Shown here in pieces: positions 4,499-5,217 of a DNA stretch of 5,217 nucleotides. The position numbers and the translations under genes are program-made. The DNA is from Phycisphaerae bacterium (lineage in GTDB: Bacteria > Planctomycetota > Phycisphaerae > Sedimentisphaerales > Anaerohalosphaeraceae), in NCBI GenBank assembly GCA_021736615.1, contig JAIPFN010000083.1:1-5217 (forward strand), in the 5' to 3' direction. Every line of letters begins with the position of its first letter. Position 1 is the stretch's first letter. The notes beneath the pieces are model-generated. The model saw only the letters and a list, made by a program, of their open reading frames with translations. It had not been told where the DNA came from and ran no database searches.

Positions 4499-5217
4499 AT
4501 GACCAGTACTAATATTAAGCCTAAACGCCGAGCTATTATTTTTATGTCTTATTTTGGATTGGCAATTATGCTGGTATCAATGGCCGGGTGCAGTTTGACC
4601 GGCGGGCCGCGCCCCCGTGCCGGATTCCTGCCGACAGACACCCAGGGAATTGACTTCGCCAATCCCGACAAACTGGGCAAACACGCATATGGATTAACCC
4701 TGAACGAAGCCTGCGGAATCATCTATACCTGCAAAGCCGGACACCTTGACCTGAGCCATGTAAGGGGCAACGCAGACAACACAAAGTACCTGGTTCAAAA
4801 AGTCCGCAACACCCTGTCGAAAGGCTCGAAAGGATTCGGATTCACCATCACCGGCGAATTGTCCCGGCATAATGTCAAATTCACTTACCCGCCCGGCTGG
4901 GAGAACAACCCCGACAAGGAAAGAATCGCCAACGAGATCGCCTATGCTACCGGGCCTTACCTGTCATACCAGGCGACTATATGGCACGAGATACTTACAT
5001 GGTTCGGCGTCCACTTTATGGGGTTCGAGCAGGAGTTTAACTCGGCCTTTTCGTGGGAAGATATGTACTCCAATGTTCTCGGCACCCAGCTTGCCGTTAA
5101 GGCAATGAAAACACCCGGCAAAAGCTTTGATCAGGCAATGACAGACGAGTTGGAAAAAACGCTCAAAGAACTCAACATCCAGCCGAGAGCAGTAGCGATC
5201 AAAGCCTCCGACAAAAT
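4499..5217 (+). CDS. Lipoprotein resembling the DUF4056 family, second of a paralogous pair (partial, runs off right edge)
   Basis: An open frame from ATG 4499 reads without a stop to the window end (239 codons visible). GGAG (4488-4491) lies 7 bases upstream. Basic residues K7, K9, R10 and R11 precede a hydrophobic core (12-28) and a canonical lipobox M-A-G before C31, so this is a clear lipoprotein; the +2 residue is Ser. By-eye alignment with the preceding gene shows about one identical residue in three, concentrated in IIYTCKAG (74-81), D84-x2-H87-x-R89, D93, IWHEILTWFG (161-170), FSWEDMYS (184-191) and GTxxAV (195-200). The pair therefore arose by tandem duplication and has diverged considerably. 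The visible part corresponds to about residues 1-255 of its neighbour, so roughly 120 residues should lie beyond the edge. The function is unknown; two copies of a surface enzyme or binding protein with different specificities is a reasonable guess. Confidence 0.85.
   Translation, partial: MTSTNIKPKRRAIIFMSYFGLAIMLVSMAGCSLTGGPRPRAGFLPTDTQGIDFANPDKLGKHAYGLTLNEACGIIYTCKAGHLDLSHVRGNADNTKYLVQKVRNTLSKGSKGFGFTITGELSRHNVKFTYPPGWENNPDKERIANEIAYATGPYLSYQATIWHEILTWFGVHFMGFEQEFNSAFSWEDMYSNVLGTQLAVKAMKTPGKSFDQAMTDELEKTLKELNIQPRAVAIKASDK

Noticed and set aside
4872..5108. A 78-codon plus-strand frame inside the second lipoprotein gene
   Set aside because: It is an out-of-frame shadow; the frame beginning at 4499 has a lipobox, a Shine-Dalgarno and clear similarity to the preceding gene.

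Overview
The window looks like a chromosomal stretch of a moderately AT-rich bacterium, most likely from the Planctomycetota or a related PVC/Lentisphaerae lineage. The reasons are indirect: a very lysine-rich histone-H1-like repeat protein, a secreted exo/endonuclease/phosphatase-fold protein, and paired lipoproteins of a poorly characterised family, all spread out with long AT-rich intergenic gaps. The start sites nevertheless carry good Shine-Dalgarno sequences. The phylum is an inference from gene content, because no rRNA or other marker gene is present.

Layout, left to right. (1) Positions 2-97, minus: the first 32 codons of an exported protein that runs off the left edge, with a good promoter at 229-258. 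(2) 361-975, minus: nadD, nicotinate-nucleotide adenylyltransferase of NAD synthesis. (3) 976-1514: a 539-bp AT-rich gap with a cluster of A-tracts and, at its right end, a promoter and a Shine-Dalgarno that matches the 16S 3' end over 12 bases. (4) 1515-1733, plus: a 72-residue AKKKV-repeat, histone-H1-like protein, closed by a strong intrinsic terminator. (5) 1734-1997: convergent gap with phased TAATCGGC repeats that resemble pieces of the nadD 3' end, and a hairpin that may terminate the next gene. (6) 1998-2987, minus: a secreted endonuclease/exonuclease/phosphatase-family protein with all catalytic motifs. (7) 2988-3296: divergent gap holding an inverted repeat and a terminator-like hairpin lying ahead of the rightward genes. 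(8) 3297-4427 and 4499-5217 (cut by the right edge), plus: two paralogous lipoproteins, probably one operon, that resemble the DUF4056 family.

NadD is housekeeping, and the lysine-rich protein is a likely nucleoid or nucleic-acid binder. The EEP protein and the two lipoproteins are envelope or extracytoplasmic proteins. Nothing in the sequence ties them into one pathway. The least understood part is the tandem lipoprotein pair, whose strictly shared His, Asp, Glu, Arg and Trp residues look like an active or ligand site. No CRISPR array, tRNA, rRNA or insertion sequence was seen.
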